From Deinococcus sp. AB2017081 (GTDB lineage: Bacteria > Deinococcota > Deinococci > Deinococcales > Deinococcaceae): a stretch of 64,000 nucleotides of DNA. This document shows positions 43,507 through 54,224 of this stretch, piece by piece. The notes under the pieces were generated by a model. The model saw only the letters and a program-made list of their open reading frames with translations. It did not search any database and was not told the DNA's origin. Position numbers and translations under genes: made by a program. The stretch spans positions 1,915,501 through 1,979,500 of the forward strand of contig NZ_CP140098.1 of the NCBI RefSeq assembly GCF_034440735.1. Reading direction: 5' to 3'. The stretch's first letter is position 1. The number at the start of each line of letters is the position of its first letter.

Positions 43507-44118
43507 ATGTTCTCCACGTCACGGGTGCTCCTGACCGCGCTGGCCCTGGCCGGCGCGGCGGGGGCCAGTCTCCAGTCCGCCCCGCCCGAGATCCCCGCGC
43601 TCCCGCCGGAGCTGCCGCCCGTGCAGGGCCAGCCGGCGGCCCCCGTGCCCCTGGAGCCAGCCCCCCTCGAGACCGTGCCCCCGGCGCTCGTGGTGCCTCG
43701 GCCCTCCAGGCCGGTTCCGACCCGGCCCCCGGTCGCCCTGGACGGCGTGACCGCCACGCTGTTCGTGCCGCGCACGGTCACAGGAGCCCTGAAGCTCACC
43801 TTCACCGTGCGCAGCACCCGCCCGGCCCCGGTGGTGTTCGGGGTACGGCGCGACAACGACCAGAACTGCGCTTTCGCGCCGCTGCTGCGGGTCGTCGAGG
43901 TCGGTACCCAGCGGGTCGTGTATCCGGTGGCCGGACAGCAGCGGCTGTGTACGCAGGAGGTCGTCACCAAGTCCACGGCGGTCAGCGGCAACGTGTCGTT
44001 TACCCGCACGTTGACGCTTCCGGCGGGCGAATACATGCTGGAGAGCTGGCTATCGGCGCGGGTGGGCGGCGCGGCGGTGCGTGTGCCGGCCCGGCCCGTG
44101 CGCGTGACCGTCCGGTAG
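43507..44118 (+). CDS. exported BsuPI-like/beta-sandwich hypothetical protein, 203 aa
   Basis: Signal peptide MFSTSRVLLTALALAGAAGA, then a Pro-rich linker (residues 22-80, PPEIPALPPELPP and similar). A compact ~110-residue beta-sandwich domain follows: GALKLTFTVRSTRPAPVVFGVRRDN, RVVYPVAGQQRLC, FTRTLTLPAGEYMLESWL. That layout resembles intracellular-proteinase-inhibitor (BsuPI) or Ig-like domains, though this is a weak match. Two Cys (NCAF, RLCT) may pair outside the cytoplasm. No functional context. Confidence 0.65.
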   Translation: MFSTSRVLLTALALAGAAGASLQSAPPEIPALPPELPPVQGQPAAPVPLEPAPLETVPPALVVPRPSRPVPTRPPVALDGVTATLFVPRTVTGALKLTFTVRSTRPAPVVFGVRRDNDQNCAFAPLLRVVEVGTQRVVYPVAGQQRLCTQEVVTKSTAVSGNVSFTRTLTLPAGEYMLESWLSARVGGAAVRVPARPVRVTVR

Positions 44119-44188
44119 GCCGGTGGGGGAGGTTCGCATCCCCCGCACTCTGTTGGAGGGGCAGCAGTCCGGGCGTCCGGGTGTGCGT

Positions 44189-44200
44189 TAAGGTCAGGCC
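44189..44200 (+). promoter_or_regulatory. leaderless -10 element of SDR operon
   Basis: TAAGGT at 44189-44194, six bases before ATG 44201. Confidence 0.5.
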
Positions 44201-44896
44201 ATGACCGCCACCCAGCGACCCGTCACCCTCATCACTGGCGCGGCCGGTGGCATCGGCCATGCCCTGGCCCGCGTGCTGGCCCCCCAGCACGACCTGATCC
44301 TCAGCGGCCGGGACGACGGGCGGCTGGCGACCCTTCAGGCCGAGGTCGGCGGCGCGGTGCTGCCCCTCGACCTGACCCGGCCAGAGACCTTCGAGGCCGC
44401 CGTGGCCGGGCTGGGCCGCGTGACCAACGTCGTTCACAACGCGGGCGTGGGCGACCTGGGGGCCGTGGCGGACGTGGGCCACGCCATCTGGACACACATC
44501 CTGGCCGTGAACACGGTCGCGCCGGCCGAGCTGACCCGCGTGCTGCTGCCCCGCGTGCGTGACGAACGGGGCCGCGTGGTGTTCGTGAACTCCGGCGCGG
44601 GCCGCACGGCGAATCCTGGGTGGGGAGCCTACGCGGCCAGCAAGTTCGCCCTGCGTGCCCTGGCCGACGCCCTGCGGGCCGAAGAGGCGCCGCATGGCGT
44701 GCGTGTGGGCACCGTGTATCCGGGCCGCACGGCCACCCCCATGCAGTCACACGTGCGATCCCAGGAGGGCGGCGAGTACCGCCCGCAGGAGTACCTCGAT
44801 CCGGTCAGCGTGGCCCGCGCCATCGCGTTCATGCTGGCCGCGCCGGACGACGCCGACCTCACGGAGCTGATGATCCGGCCGGGGCCGCGTCCGTGA
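44201..44896 (+). CDS. short-chain dehydrogenase/reductase
   Basis: NAD(P)-dependent Rossmann oxidoreductase, 231 aa. Cofactor motif TGAAGGIGHAL (TGxxxGxG), NNAG-type block as VHNAGVGD, catalytic Ser in FVNSGAG and YxxxK in YAASK. A classical SDR; the NADP preference suggested by SGRDD after strand 2 is inference. The first gene of a three-gene unit with GTGA overlaps (TrxR-like, HAD). The substrate is unknown. Confidence 0.9.
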   Translation: MTATQRPVTLITGAAGGIGHALARVLAPQHDLILSGRDDGRLATLQAEVGGAVLPLDLTRPETFEAAVAGLGRVTNVVHNAGVGDLGAVADVGHAIWTHILAVNTVAPAELTRVLLPRVRDERGRVVFVNSGAGRTANPGWGAYAASKFALRALADALRAEEAPHGVRVGTVYPGRTATPMQSHVRSQEGGEYRPQEYLDPVSVARAIAFMLAAPDDADLTELMIRPGPRP

Positions 44897-45843
44897 CCGT
44901 CGCCCCGCCCGATCCAGCCGGGTACGACGTGGTCGTGGTGGGGGCTGGCCCCGCCGGGCTGAGCGCTGCCCTGACCCTGGGGCGGTCACGCCGCCGCGTG
45001 CTGCTGCTCGACGGCGGCCCGCCCCGCAACGCCGCGTCCGGGGCCGCGCACGGCCTGCTCACCCGCGACGGCATTGATCCCGGCGACCTGAAGGCGCGGG
45101 GGCTGGCCGATCTGGAGCCCTACGACGTGACCGTGCTGTCCGAACCGGCCCGCGAGGCGCGGGCGGTGCCCAGCGGGTTCTGCGTGCGGGCGGGGCTGTC
45201 ATGGGTGCCGGCCCGGCGGCTCCTGCTCGCCACGGGCGTGCGGGACGTCCTGCCCCCGGTGGCGGGTCTGCGCGAACGCTGGGGCCACGGCGTCTACCAC
45301 TGCCCGTACTGCGACGGCTGGGAGCACCACGGCCGGGCGCTGGCCGTGTACGGGCGCGGGCAGGGCGGCCACCACCTCGCCCTGACCGTCCGCGCGTGGT
45401 CGGAGCGCGTGACGCTGCTCACCGACGGGCCGTCCCTGCTGACCCCCGAACAGGAGACCGACCTGCGCCGGGTGGGGGTGAAGGTGCGCGAACACGTCAT
45501 CCGCGCCCTGACGGGTCAGGATGGGGTGTGTGCCAGCTTCCACGGGGCCCCGCCGCTGGCGCTGGACGCCGTGTTCGTGTCGCCCGAGCAGCAGCAGGGC
45601 AGTCCCCTGGCGGCGAGCCTGGGCTGCACGCTGAACGAGGCGGGGCGGGTGGTCGTGGACGACCTGGGCCAGACCAGCGTACCGGGCGTGTGGGCGGTGG
45701 GCGACATGACCGGTGCGCCGCAGTACGTCGTCCAGGCGGCGGCGGCGGGAATGCACGCCGCGACCTGCCTGAACACCAGCCTGATCCACGAGGAGGTCGC
45801 GCAGCGCGGTGCGGCCTTCCACAAGGGGCAATTGCCGGAGTGA
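44893..45843 (+). CDS. thioredoxin reductase-like FAD/NAD(P) oxidoreductase
   Basis: Pyridine-nucleotide disulfide oxidoreductase, 316 aa. FAD-binding VVVGAGPAGLSAALTLGRS at the N-terminus, redox pair C137-x2-C140 in HCPYCDG, and the C-terminal FAD motif VWAVGDMTG are intact. The central NADPH motif is unusual: YGRGQGGHHLAL in place of the usual GGGDSA-like GxGxxA/S. A thiol reductant role is likely, but whether it accepts NADPH or thioredoxin is open. The GTG start overlaps the SDR stop and the stop overlaps the HAD start. Confidence 0.85.
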   Translation: MTVAPPDPAGYDVVVVGAGPAGLSAALTLGRSRRRVLLLDGGPPRNAASGAAHGLLTRDGIDPGDLKARGLADLEPYDVTVLSEPAREARAVPSGFCVRAGLSWVPARRLLLATGVRDVLPPVAGLRERWGHGVYHCPYCDGWEHHGRALAVYGRGQGGHHLALTVRAWSERVTLLTDGPSLLTPEQETDLRRVGVKVREHVIRALTGQDGVCASFHGAPPLALDAVFVSPEQQQGSPLAASLGCTLNEAGRVVVDDLGQTSVPGVWAVGDMTGAPQYVVQAAAAGMHAATCLNTSLIHEEVAQRGAAFHKGQLPE

Positions 45844-46466
45844 AGGCCGTTCTCTTCGATCTGGACGGCACGCTGCATGACCGGGCGGCCACGATCCGCG
45901 CATGGCTGGAGGGGCACGTGCAGCGCTTCGACCTGCCGCCGGGCTACGGCGCCCGTTTTCTGGAACTGGACGACTTCGGCTACCGCCCGAAGGCTGAAGT
46001 CATGCCGCTGCTGGTACAGGAATTTGGGTTGTCCCATCATCCAGATGCGCTGTTTGCCGATTTCTGGACACATCCAGACAGTGCCGTCACGATGCCCCAC
46101 GCGCACGACGTCTTGCGGATGCTCCGGGCAAACGGTGTGAGGGTCGGAGTGGTGACGAACGGCTGGGTCGACGCGCAGACCCGCTGCCTGAATGCATGTG
46201 GCCTGACTGATCTTCTCGACGACATCGTCATCAGCCGGGAGGTCGGCCTCAGCAAGCCTGATCGGCGCATCTATACGCTGGCGCTGGAACGGCTGGGCGT
46301 GGCGGCGGCGGATGCGTGGTTCGTGGGCGACTCGCCGCGCAACGACGTGTGGGGGTCGCAGCAGGTCGGTCTGCGGGCCGCGTACCTGCCGACCGGGCAC
46401 GTCCTGACGGACGAGGTGCCGGACGCCACGCTGCGCGACCTGCGGGACGTCCTCACGCTGAGCTAG
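45840..46466 (+). CDS. HAD-family hydrolase
   Basis: Haloacid-dehalogenase-like phosphatase, 208 aa. All four motifs are seen: D7 and D9 in LFDLDGTLHD, the Thr/Ser motif in GVVTNGW, the Lys in SKPDRRIY, and the metal acids in VGDSPRNDV. A small helical cap lies between motifs I and II (YGARFLELDDFGYRPK). Subclass I, phosphoglycolate/sugar-phosphate type; the substrate is not readable. Translation starts at a GTG overlapping the upstream stop. Confidence 0.88.
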   Translation: MKAVLFDLDGTLHDRAATIRAWLEGHVQRFDLPPGYGARFLELDDFGYRPKAEVMPLLVQEFGLSHHPDALFADFWTHPDSAVTMPHAHDVLRMLRANGVRVGVVTNGWVDAQTRCLNACGLTDLLDDIVISREVGLSKPDRRIYTLALERLGVAAADAWFVGDSPRNDVWGSQQVGLRAAYLPTGHVLTDEVPDATLRDLRDVLTLS

Positions 46467-46476
46467 GCCGGAGCGG

Positions 46477-46489
46477 TAGCATTCCCCGC
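46477..46489 (+). promoter_or_regulatory. leaderless -10 element of hrpB
   Basis: TAGCAT at 46477-46482, seven bases before GTG 46490. Confidence 0.5.
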
Positions 46490-48979
<2,490 letters not shown>

Positions 48980-49069
48980 CGAGGGCTTCTGCGCCCGCCC
49001 ACAACGGCCGGGGGGGTGGTGGCCCCCAGTGGGTGATGGAGTTCAGCCGCATGGAGCCGGTCACGTCTT

Positions 49070-49081
49070 CATACTTGCTTC
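49070..49081 (+). promoter_or_regulatory. possible leaderless -10
   Basis: CATACT at 49070-49075, six bases before ATG 49082: correct spacing, first base off consensus. Confidence 0.35.
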
Positions 49082-49576
49082 ATGAAACCACTCGCAGCCC
49101 TGCTGTCCATGTCTGTCATGCTGTCCGGTCATGCCGCAGCGGCCGACTATTCCAAGGTGATGTGGGCGTATGCGACTGGTCAGAGCAAGGTCACACCAGC
49201 GATGGACTCCCGCCTGATGGGCGAGGTCGTGATGCAGATCTGGGTGAAGCCTGCGGGTGTGCCCGTCGAGGGGCTCATGTTCCTGTACATGCCGAAGCGC
49301 AGTCAGGCGCACTGGGCGCTGATGGCGGTCGAACCCGCCGCGCCGGCCCGTGAGCTGTTCGGAGCGAAGACGGTGACGTCGCTGGGCCGCCAGGCTGATC
49401 CCAGACGTCCGGAACTCGTGTGGAACCTCTACCGGCTGGAGGACGGCACGTTCAAGAGTCTGTACTACATGGATGGAACAGGGGTGGAGAAATCGGGCCG
49501 GCGCGTGCGCGTCGTCATGCTCGTGACCCCGCAGGTGATGGAAGGCAGGCTCAGCCCCTCCGACTTCCTGAAGTGA
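49082..49576 (+). CDS. exported hypothetical protein, 164 aa
   Basis: Signal peptide MKPLAALLSMSVMLSGHAAA; the mature protein starts near ADYSKVMW. No domain recognised. It looks like a single mixed alpha/beta fold with aromatic strands (EVVMQIWVKPAG, MFLYMPKRSQAHWAL, KSLYYMDGTG) and no cysteines in the mature part. It ends nine bases from the convergent tam gene. Confidence 0.7.
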   Translation: MKPLAALLSMSVMLSGHAAAADYSKVMWAYATGQSKVTPAMDSRLMGEVVMQIWVKPAGVPVEGLMFLYMPKRSQAHWALMAVEPAAPARELFGAKTVTSLGRQADPRRPELVWNLYRLEDGTFKSLYYMDGTGVEKSGRRVRVVMLVTPQVMEGRLSPSDFLK

Positions 49577-49585
49577 CCGCCGGAG

Positions 49586-50359
49586 TCAGGCCGCTCGGGT
49601 GGCGACGAACAGCACGCGGGTGAAGGCGTAGTACACGCGGTCGCCGGGATACTCGGCCCGCAGCCGGGCGCGGTAGGCCGCCAGGAAGCGCTGGCCGTCC
49701 GCCTCGCTCAGTCTCGACAGGTAGGGCACCAGCGCGGTGCCGCGCGTCCAGTCAACAATTCCATCCGCGCCGTCCAGCACGACGGGGTAAATCTTGCTGA
49801 TCGCCGTGATGTCCAGCGCCCCCAGGCCGTCCAGCACCTCGGCGTAGCGGGCCGGGGTCAGCACCGGGGACGCCCCCTGCGCGGTGCCGAAGCGCGTGAA
49901 GCCGCCCAGTTCCGCCGCGAAGTCCTCGGCGGTCTCGGTCAGCAGGCGGTGGGAGGCGTGGTCATGGTTCGCCGGCACCTGCACGGCGAGCATGCCCCCC
50001 GGATTCAGGTGCGGCCACAGGTTCCGCAGCAGCGCCGGATGATCCGGCAGCCATTGCAGCGCGGCGTTCGAGTAGATCACGTCGAAGGAGCCGTTCAATT
50101 CCCGGATGTCCGCCTGTTCGAAGGTCAGGTTCGGCGCGTCGTGCTCCTGGGCACGGGCGAGCATCTCGGCGCTGCTGTCCAGGCCCAGCACCGCCGCGCC
50201 CGGAAAGCGCTGCGCCAGCTCCAGGGCCTGTTCGCCCGTGCCGCAGCCCAGATCGACGATCCGGCCGTAGTCGTGCGCCGGAATCATGGCCTGGAGGTCG
50301 CGGGCCGGGGCCGAGCGGGCCTCCCTGAACCGGTGGTACTGCTCCGGATTCCATGTCAT
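49586..50359 (-). CDS. tam: trans-aconitate 2-methyltransferase
   Basis: SAM-dependent methyltransferase, 257 aa, that methylates trans-aconitate and so relieves aconitase inhibition. N-terminal MTWNPEQYHRF is the family opening, followed by SAM motif I VDLGCGTGEQALELA, motif II LGLDSSAEML, EQADIRE, and YSNAALQWLPDHPALL, all as in E. coli Tam. The start is supported by a leaderless -10. Monocistronic. Confidence 0.92.
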   Translation of the reverse strand: MTWNPEQYHRFREARSAPARDLQAMIPAHDYGRIVDLGCGTGEQALELAQRFPGAAVLGLDSSAEMLARAQEHDAPNLTFEQADIRELNGSFDVIYSNAALQWLPDHPALLRNLWPHLNPGGMLAVQVPANHDHASHRLLTETAEDFAAELGGFTRFGTAQGASPVLTPARYAEVLDGLGALDITAISKIYPVVLDGADGIVDWTRGTALVPYLSRLSEADGQRFLAAYRARLRAEYPGDRVYYAFTRVLFVATRAA

Positions 50360-50371
50360 GCCACAAGTGTA
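50360..50371 (-). promoter_or_regulatory. leaderless -10 element of tam
   Basis: TACACT on the minus strand (complement of 50366-50371), six bases before the ATG. Confidence 0.55.
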
Positions 50372-50437
50372 GTCAGGGGATGGTGGTCGCCTGTGCGTAC
50401 TCTGGTAGTGACAACGGCTGGACTGAATTCTTCCCGC

Positions 50438-51601
50438 TCAGCGCCGTCCGCCGGCGATCCGGGCAGCCTCGGGCGTCCCGCGCAGGACGCGCATGGTCAC
50501 GGCCCCCAGCAGCGGCCCCACGCTCCACAGCAGGAAGATGCCCGGCCACCCGATGCGCGGCTCCAGCGCCGGCACCAGCGCGATGCTCACGGCGGTCAGG
50601 GTGAAGCCCAGGGCCAGCTGCGCGGTCATGGCCGTGCCCACGTACGCGGGATCGGCGACCTCGCTGACGATGGTGCTGAACTGCGCCGAGTCCGCGATGA
50701 TCCAGAAGCCCCAGAACACGCTGACCGCGAGGATCACGCCCGGCGGTGCGCTGACCAGCAGGGCCAGGGCCACGGCACTCGCCCCGGACAGCCACATGGA
50801 CAGCTCGGTCACGCGGGTGCGGCCCCAGCGGTCGCCCAGGACGCCGCCCAGCACGCAGCCCAGCGCCCCGATGCCCACCACCGCGAAGGTCGCCAGCGCC
50901 GAGACTCGCGTCACGTCCGTGCCGCCGGCCGCCCGCAGGACGCCCGAGTAGTACAGCGCGAACCACGTCCACATCGCATACAGCTCCCACATGTGGCCCA
51001 GGTAGCCCAGGGTCGCCAGGGCCGGGCCACGGGCACTCAGGGCCTGCCACGCCTGCGCGGGCCGGAACGGCGGCGCGGGCGACCGGTGCGGCCCCGGCCC
51101 GACGCGGGAGGCGATCACGCCGCCCAGCACGGCCAGGACGCTGGTGACGGCGATCACGGTGCGCCACTGTGCCCCGCCCAGACCGTTGACCAGATGGGGC
51201 GACGCCGACCCCAGCGTCAGGGCACCCACCATGACGCCCAGCGCCACGCCCCGGCCCGTCGTGAAATACGCCGACATGGCCCGCAGGGCCGGTGGGTAGA
51301 CCAGCGCCAGCGCCGCGCCGACCAGCCCGCGCAGCACGAACGCCAGCGAACCGTCATTGATGACCAGCAGCGCCGCGTTGGCACCGGCGGCGACCAGCGC
51401 CCCGACCAGGATCAGCACGCGGCTGGGCACCCGGTCGGCGAGGTTCAGCAGGGCGCTGCCCACCGCGCCGACCACGAAGCCGAGCTGAACGGCCAGCGCC
51501 AGCCACGAGCCGGCCTGCGGGCTCAGGTTCCACTCGGCCCGCAGCTGGGGCAGCACGGCGGCGGCCGAGAACCACGGGGCCATGCACAGCACCACGGCCA
51601 C
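50438..51601 (-). CDS. MFS-family transporter
   Basis: Major-facilitator permease of about twelve helices, 387 aa from this start. The helix 2-3 loop LLNLADRVPSR and the helix 8-9 loop LGGVLGDRWGRTR are the two MFS signature sites. Helix content is Ala/Leu/Val-rich with WELYAMWTWFALYYSG mid-protein. The GTG at 51601 opens directly into helix 1; a CTG at 51655 in the same frame, overlapping the upstream stop as CTGA, would add a normal N-terminus (LTTPATTTRPWTALTLLG). Cotranscribed with the regulator gene upstream. The substrate is unknown. Confidence 0.88.
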   Translation of the reverse strand: MAVVLCMAPWFSAAAVLPQLRAEWNLSPQAGSWLALAVQLGFVVGAVGSALLNLADRVPSRVLILVGALVAAGANAALLVINDGSLAFVLRGLVGAALALVYPPALRAMSAYFTTGRGVALGVMVGALTLGSASPHLVNGLGGAQWRTVIAVTSVLAVLGGVIASRVGPGPHRSPAPPFRPAQAWQALSARGPALATLGYLGHMWELYAMWTWFALYYSGVLRAAGGTDVTRVSALATFAVVGIGALGCVLGGVLGDRWGRTRVTELSMWLSGASAVALALLVSAPPGVILAVSVFWGFWIIADSAQFSTIVSEVADPAYVGTAMTAQLALGFTLTAVSIALVPALEPRIGWPGIFLLWSVGPLLGAVTMRVLRGTPEAARIAGGRR

Positions 51602-51651
51602 GCCCAGCAGGGTCAGGGCGGTCCACGGGCGGGTCGTGGTCGCCGGGGTGG

Positions 51652-52902
51652 TCAGAATGCGGCGTCCAGGGCAGCGCGGCGGGCGCGCGCGATCGGCAGG
51701 CGGTGGTCGTCCTCGGAGAGCAGGGTCTCGAGCACCTCCAGCACCTCGGGATCATCGAAGCGCGAGGCGTAGCGCCACAGCAGATCGGCATTCCGGGAAC
51801 GGCACACCGCCTCGCGCAGCGCCGCGTCGAGGTACTCGCGCCAGTAGGTCAGCAGCGGCGACGCCGAGTGTGGCAGCAGCGGCCCATCGTACACGTCGGC
51901 GGCGGCGCTGACCTGCCCGGCCAGCAGGCGTTCCTCGATCTCCTGCACGTCGAGCTGCACCGGCACGCTCAGACGGTACGGGCGCGACGCGATCTGGCCG
52001 CCCAGCAGCGAGCGCAGGGTGCTCACCTCGGACTTCAGGGTGCTCAGGCTGATGGGCTGGTCGCCGTACACGTGGGCGTGCAGGGCGTCCAGGGTCAGGC
52101 CGCCGGGGTGCAGCGCCAGCACGCACAGCAGTTCATGCTGGCGGGGCGTCAGGTGCAGCCGCCGCCCGCCGAACATGACCTGGGGCGGCCCGCAGAACCG
52201 CAGCTGAAGGTCGCTGACCGGCGCGGCCGGACGCCCGCTCAGGGCCAGCTCGATCTGCTGCGCGTAGTGCCGGGCGCTCGCCAGCCCAAGCGGCGTGGAG
52301 TGCTCCCATGTGGTGCTGAAATCCAGCACGCCGAGCAGCGTCCCGGTCTGGGTATCGCGGATCGGGCTGGAGTAGCACACCCAGTCGTGCACGGTCTGCA
52401 CGTAGTGTTCGGCGCTGAACACGCGCACGGGCTGGCGCGTCCGCAGGGCCAGCGCCAGGGCGTTCGTGCCCACGCTGCCCTCGCCCCACTGCCCGCCCGG
52501 CACGAAGTTGATGCTGGTGGCCAGATCGGCCATGCGCTCGCTGCCCTGAGTCCACAGCAGCGTGCCGTCGGTGTTGCCGATCCCGACGATCAGGTCGGCT
52601 TCCTCGGCCAGGCGGCGCAGTTCGGGGATCAGGCCACGGACGCCGTATTCAAGCGGCGACTCCTGCCACGAGTGCTTCACGTCGGCCTCGCTGACCACCG
52701 GGGCGCTGACCCGCTCGGGCGGCACCGTCAGCGCCGAACGCGCCCACGACGCCGCGACCTCCTCGTCGACGTTCACCTCGGGGCGGGCCGGTTCATCCGA
52801 CAGCTCGTCGGGAATCGCCAGCGCCGGGCCCTGCCGGGTCACGTAGCGGTACCACGCACGCACCAGTTTCTGACGTTCGAGGGCCAGACGTTCGTTCATC
52901 AT
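51652..52902 (-). CDS. GAF-sensor regulator with C-terminal winged-helix (SARP-like) domain
   Basis: Predicted transcription factor, 416 aa. Residues about 50-220 resemble the GAF sensor of sigma-54 activators such as AcoR: SWARSALTVPPER, GGQWGEGSVGTNALALAL, VFSAEHYVQTVHDWVCYSSPI and GTLLGVLDFST. The AAA+ and FIS domains of AcoR are absent. Instead residues about 245-330 look like an OmpR/SARP winged helix (LHLTPRQHELLCVLALHPGGLTLDALHAHVYGDQ, SEVSTLRSLLGG) followed by a helical BTAD-like tail. It is divergent from the importer-MoxR cluster and coupled to an MFS gene. ATG 52902 or 52899 is the start. Confidence 0.8.
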   Translation of the reverse strand: MMNERLALERQKLVRAWYRYVTRQGPALAIPDELSDEPARPEVNVDEEVAASWARSALTVPPERVSAPVVSEADVKHSWQESPLEYGVRGLIPELRRLAEEADLIVGIGNTDGTLLWTQGSERMADLATSINFVPGGQWGEGSVGTNALALALRTRQPVRVFSAEHYVQTVHDWVCYSSPIRDTQTGTLLGVLDFSTTWEHSTPLGLASARHYAQQIELALSGRPAAPVSDLQLRFCGPPQVMFGGRRLHLTPRQHELLCVLALHPGGLTLDALHAHVYGDQPISLSTLKSEVSTLRSLLGGQIASRPYRLSVPVQLDVQEIEERLLAGQVSAAADVYDGPLLPHSASPLLTYWREYLDAALREAVCRSRNADLLWRYASRFDDPEVLEVLETLLSEDDHRLPIARARRAALDAAF

Positions 52903-53001
52903 CTCCTGCCGTACCTCGCGGACGTGCGGTGAGGGTGTCGATCCGGTTCCGGTCTGAACCCTGCACCGCTGCTGGCCGGATCGTGGAAGTGTTGGTGACC
53001 A

Positions 53002-53029
53002 AGGGTACCATGGCGATTCGATACGCCAA
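53002..53029 (-). promoter_or_regulatory. predicted promoter of regulator gene
   Basis: Minus strand: -35 TTGGCG (complement of 53024-53029), 16 bp, -10 TACCCT (complement of 53002-53007). The palindrome at 52992-53002 abuts the -10, a position suited to autorepression. Confidence 0.5.
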
Positions 53030-53115
53030 TAGTGTTCCCGGGTCTGTTTCACCGGTGTCCCCGTGGCCGTGGAGGGGGTCGGGTGGCTCCATGGGGGGGA
53101 CAGCGACACAACCTT

Positions 53116-53145
53116 TTAGCAACCCTGGCCCGCGCAGGATAGGGT
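53116..53145 (+). promoter_or_regulatory. predicted promoter of importer-MoxR cluster
   Basis: -35 TTAGCA at 53116-53121, 18 bp, -10 TAGGGT at 53140-53145. It gives a leader of about 76 nt before ATG 53228. Confidence 0.45.
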
Positions 53146-53227
53146 CACCACCCCTGTCCCGAATGCGGCCGCCCCACGGCGCTGCCCTCTGCCGGTGTTC
53201 GTCCTGACCGTTCCAGCAAGGAGTCTC

Positions 53228-54196
53228 ATGTCCAGACCGCACGTCCTGCTCCTCGCGTCTGCCCTCGCGCTCGGCGGTTCCGCCAGTGCCCAGAAGTCCA
53301 TCAGCGTTGGCCTCCAGGCGGGGGGCACGCTGTCGTGGGTGACGTATGCCATCGCACGCTACGGTATCGACCGGCAGCTCGGCTTCACGCTGAACGCCAC
53401 CACGTATGCCAGCAAGGACGCCACCCGCGTGGCCCTGCGCTCGGGCGCGGCGCAGGTCGTCGTGGACGACTTCATCGAGGTCACGCTGCTGCGGCAGAAG
53501 GGCTTTCCTGTCAGTGCGGTGTATCCCTTCAGCCTGCTCGCCGGGGGCGTCGTGGTGCCGGACGGCAGTCCAGTCCGGACGGTGGCCGACCTGCGCGGCA
53601 AGACCCTGGGAGCCACCAGCCTGACCGACAAGACCCTGCTGATCCTGCGGGCCTACACCCGCGCCACCGCCGGCTTCGACGTGCAGGACGCCTCGAAGGT
53701 CGTGTCGGTGTCCAGCCCGCTGATGGAGCAGTTCATGAACCGGGGCGAGATCCAGGCCGGGATTCCCTTCTGGCACCACTCGGCCCGGATGGTCTCCGGC
53801 GGGAAGTTCCGGCAGCTCGTCTCCAGCGCCGATCTCCTGAAGGGACTGGGCCTGCCGCAGAACGTGCCGCTGCTGTACATCGTGGCCCGCACCGACACCG
53901 ATCCCGCCACGCTGGGGCTGTTCCTGAAGGCCGTGCGCCTGGCCGAGAACCGCATGAAGACCGACGACGCGTACTGGCCGGCCATGCTCGCGGAGAACCT
54001 GTACGTGCTCCCCGACCGCTCGCAGCTGCCCGCCCTGCGCACCCAGTGGGCGGCCGGGCTGCCGAACCGCTGGACGGCGGCCGACCTGAACGCCACGCTG
54101 CTCCTGACGCGCAAGATGATCGCGGTGGCGGGGCCGGAGGTGGTCGGTCTGACGCGCCTGGACACCCGCGCCTTCACCACGACGTATCAGCCCTGA
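53228..54196 (+). CDS. NitT/TauT-type ABC transporter substrate-binding protein
   Basis: Exported receptor, 322 aa. Signal peptide MSRPHVLLLASALALGGSASA. The mature part follows the SsuA/NMT1 layout: TLSWVTYAIARYGIDRQLGF, then TTYASKDATRVALRSGAAQVVVDDFIEVTLLRQKG, a hinge at VADLRGKTLGATSLTDKTLLIL, and VVSVSSPLMEQFMNRGEIQAGIPFW. The start (ATG 53228) follows AAGGAG by five bases. Family members bind sulfonates, nitrate, bicarbonate or thiamine precursors; the ligand here is unknown. Confidence 0.88.
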   Translation: MSRPHVLLLASALALGGSASAQKSISVGLQAGGTLSWVTYAIARYGIDRQLGFTLNATTYASKDATRVALRSGAAQVVVDDFIEVTLLRQKGFPVSAVYPFSLLAGGVVVPDGSPVRTVADLRGKTLGATSLTDKTLLILRAYTRATAGFDVQDASKVVSVSSPLMEQFMNRGEIQAGIPFWHHSARMVSGGKFRQLVSSADLLKGLGLPQNVPLLYIVARTDTDPATLGLFLKAVRLAENRMKTDDAYWPAMLAENLYVLPDRSQLPALRTQWAAGLPNRWTAADLNATLLLTRKMIAVAGPEVVGLTRLDTRAFTTTYQP

Positions 54197-54224
54197 GCAT
54201 GGCCGCGTGTTCACAGGAGTCCTG

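Larger units (their letters stand above)
52903..53227. promoter_or_regulatory. divergent control region of regulator/MFS and importer-MoxR cluster
   Basis: A 325-bp gap. It contains one promoter for each direction, a perfect palindrome TTGGT-G-ACCAA at 52992-53002 next to the regulator's predicted transcription start, and the importer gene's SD (AAGGAG) at its right end. No gene is seen inside. Confidence 0.55.

Noticed and set aside
49009..49026. GC-rich hairpin after hrpB as terminator
   Set aside because: Only G-run against C-run pairing with a loop full of G, no T tract; too ambiguous.
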